Source of the DNA: Candidatus Saccharicenans sp.
GTDB taxonomy: Bacteria; Acidobacteriota; Aminicenantia; Aminicenantales; Saccharicenantaceae
Reading direction: 5' to 3'
Length of the DNA: 5,357 nt
NCBI GenBank assembly: GCA_024653405.1
Contig: JANLGB010000036.1
Coordinates: 9,290-14,646 of the forward strand
This document shows positions 4,968 through 5,357 of the stretch, piece after piece. The notes under the pieces were generated by a model. It was not told the DNA's origin. It ran no database searches and saw only the letters and a program-made list of their open reading frames with translations. Each line of letters begins with the position of its first letter. Within the stretch, counting starts at the first letter, position 1. Made by a program: the position numbers and the translations under genes.

Positions 4968-5357
4968 CTATCTGGGCCAGCCGACCGCCAGCAGGTAAAT
5001 GGCTGATTCCCGGGCCGGGTTCACTCCCAGCAGCGAGTTGATTTCGTCGTCAAAAAAGGCGGCTACCGGGCAGGAACCGAGTCCCAGAGAAACTGCCGCC
5101 AGGGCTGCGTTCTGGGCGATATGGCCGGCATCGAGGTAAATGTAACGAAAGCCCCGGGCTCCGTATTTCCAGGTGGTTCTTTCGAAAACAGCGGTCAAGA
5201 CCAGGACCAGGCTGGCCTCGGCCAGAAAATCCTGGTTCAAGGCGGACTCGGCCAGGAGCTGACTGAAATCTCCTTGGTAGCGCATCCGAAGGGCCTCGGC
5301 CGACGGCAGAAACTGGTACAGGCCTGGGTTCAGCGTTTCCACGGCCTGGACGGAGAC
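4968..5357 (-). CDS. SagB-type nitroreductase-fold oxidoreductase, C-terminal part (5' end outside window)
   Basis: FMN-dependent oxidoreductase of the nitroreductase superfamily, SagB-type branch. Only the last 129 residues are in the window: the frame is open to base 5357, so the GTG at 5340-5342 is an internal Val. Branch-typical stretches are NPGLYQF near the visible start, ALNQDFLAEASLVLVLTA, then FERTTWKYGARGFRYIYL, DAGHIAQNAALAAVSLGLG and SCPVAAFFDDEINSLLGV, ending AVGWPR. DAGHIAQN and GLGSCPVAAF are part of the FMN-binding and dimer core in this fold. SagB proteins make azoles in peptide natural products, but many stand-alone SagB-type enzymes have no known peptide partner. No precursor or YcaO gene is visible here, so only the general oxidoreductase call is supported. 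Confidence 0.88.
   Translation of the reverse strand, partial: VSVQAVETLNPGLYQFLPSAEALRMRYQGDFSQLLAESALNQDFLAEASLVLVLTAVFERTTWKYGARGFRYIYLDAGHIAQNAALAAVSLGLGSCPVAAFFDDEINSLLGVNPARESAIYLLAVGWPR

Noticed and set aside
4968..5357. Thiazole/oxazole-modified peptide (bacteriocin) cluster suggested by the SagB-type gene
   Set aside because: No YcaO/SagD, SagC or precursor peptide gene is visible, and the oxidoreductase is cut by the window edge. The exporter at 1956-3961 is on the other strand and separated by a pseudogene.

Overview
The window is an ordinary bacterial chromosome segment of roughly 50% G+C with strong Shine-Dalgarno sequences. It is compact from 1 to 3961 and visibly decayed from 4000 to about 4970. 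The organism cannot be fixed from the sequence. A bacterial RecA, a two-membrane-segment DUF502 protein and a divergent iron/manganese superoxide dismutase (SOD) suggest an uncultured, possibly anaerobic or microaerophilic bacterium, perhaps of the Acidobacteriota/Aminicenantes kind. That placement is a guess from sequence style only.

Plus strand, left to right: the 3' end of recA (1-452), which starts outside the window; a 150-base gap; an Fe/Mn-family SOD (603-1181); a DUF502 membrane protein (1257-1886); a good sigma70-type promoter (1893-1921); and a two-gene ABC-2 exporter operon (ATPase 1956-2678, permease 2675-3961, overlapping by ATGA). The gap before the SOD holds more than untranslated leader. 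The SOD frame stays open upstream of its ATG back to 483 and encodes a twin-arginine (Tat)-like signal sequence, but without a standard start codon.

Minus strand, right to left: the C-terminal half of a SagB-type nitroreductase-fold oxidoreductase (4968-5357, entering from outside the window); a roughly 290-base stretch with a perfect 9-bp inverted repeat and a 39-codon fragment that looks protein-like; then a polysaccharide deacetylase (CE4/NodB-fold, PuuE-like) pseudogene (4000-4666). The pseudogene keeps a good ribosome binding site, an ATG and a hydrophobic N-terminus. It has lost the first part of its catalytic domain, changes frame at the junction, and carries an in-frame TAA where relatives have a Glu codon.

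I see no phage, transposon, CRISPR array, tRNA or rRNA. The genes do not form one obvious pathway: recA is housekeeping, the SOD is oxidative-stress defence, and the ABC pair is probably a drug, ion or small-molecule exporter. The observations most worth following are the cryptic Tat-like leader in front of the SOD and the two-lesion deacetylase pseudogene.
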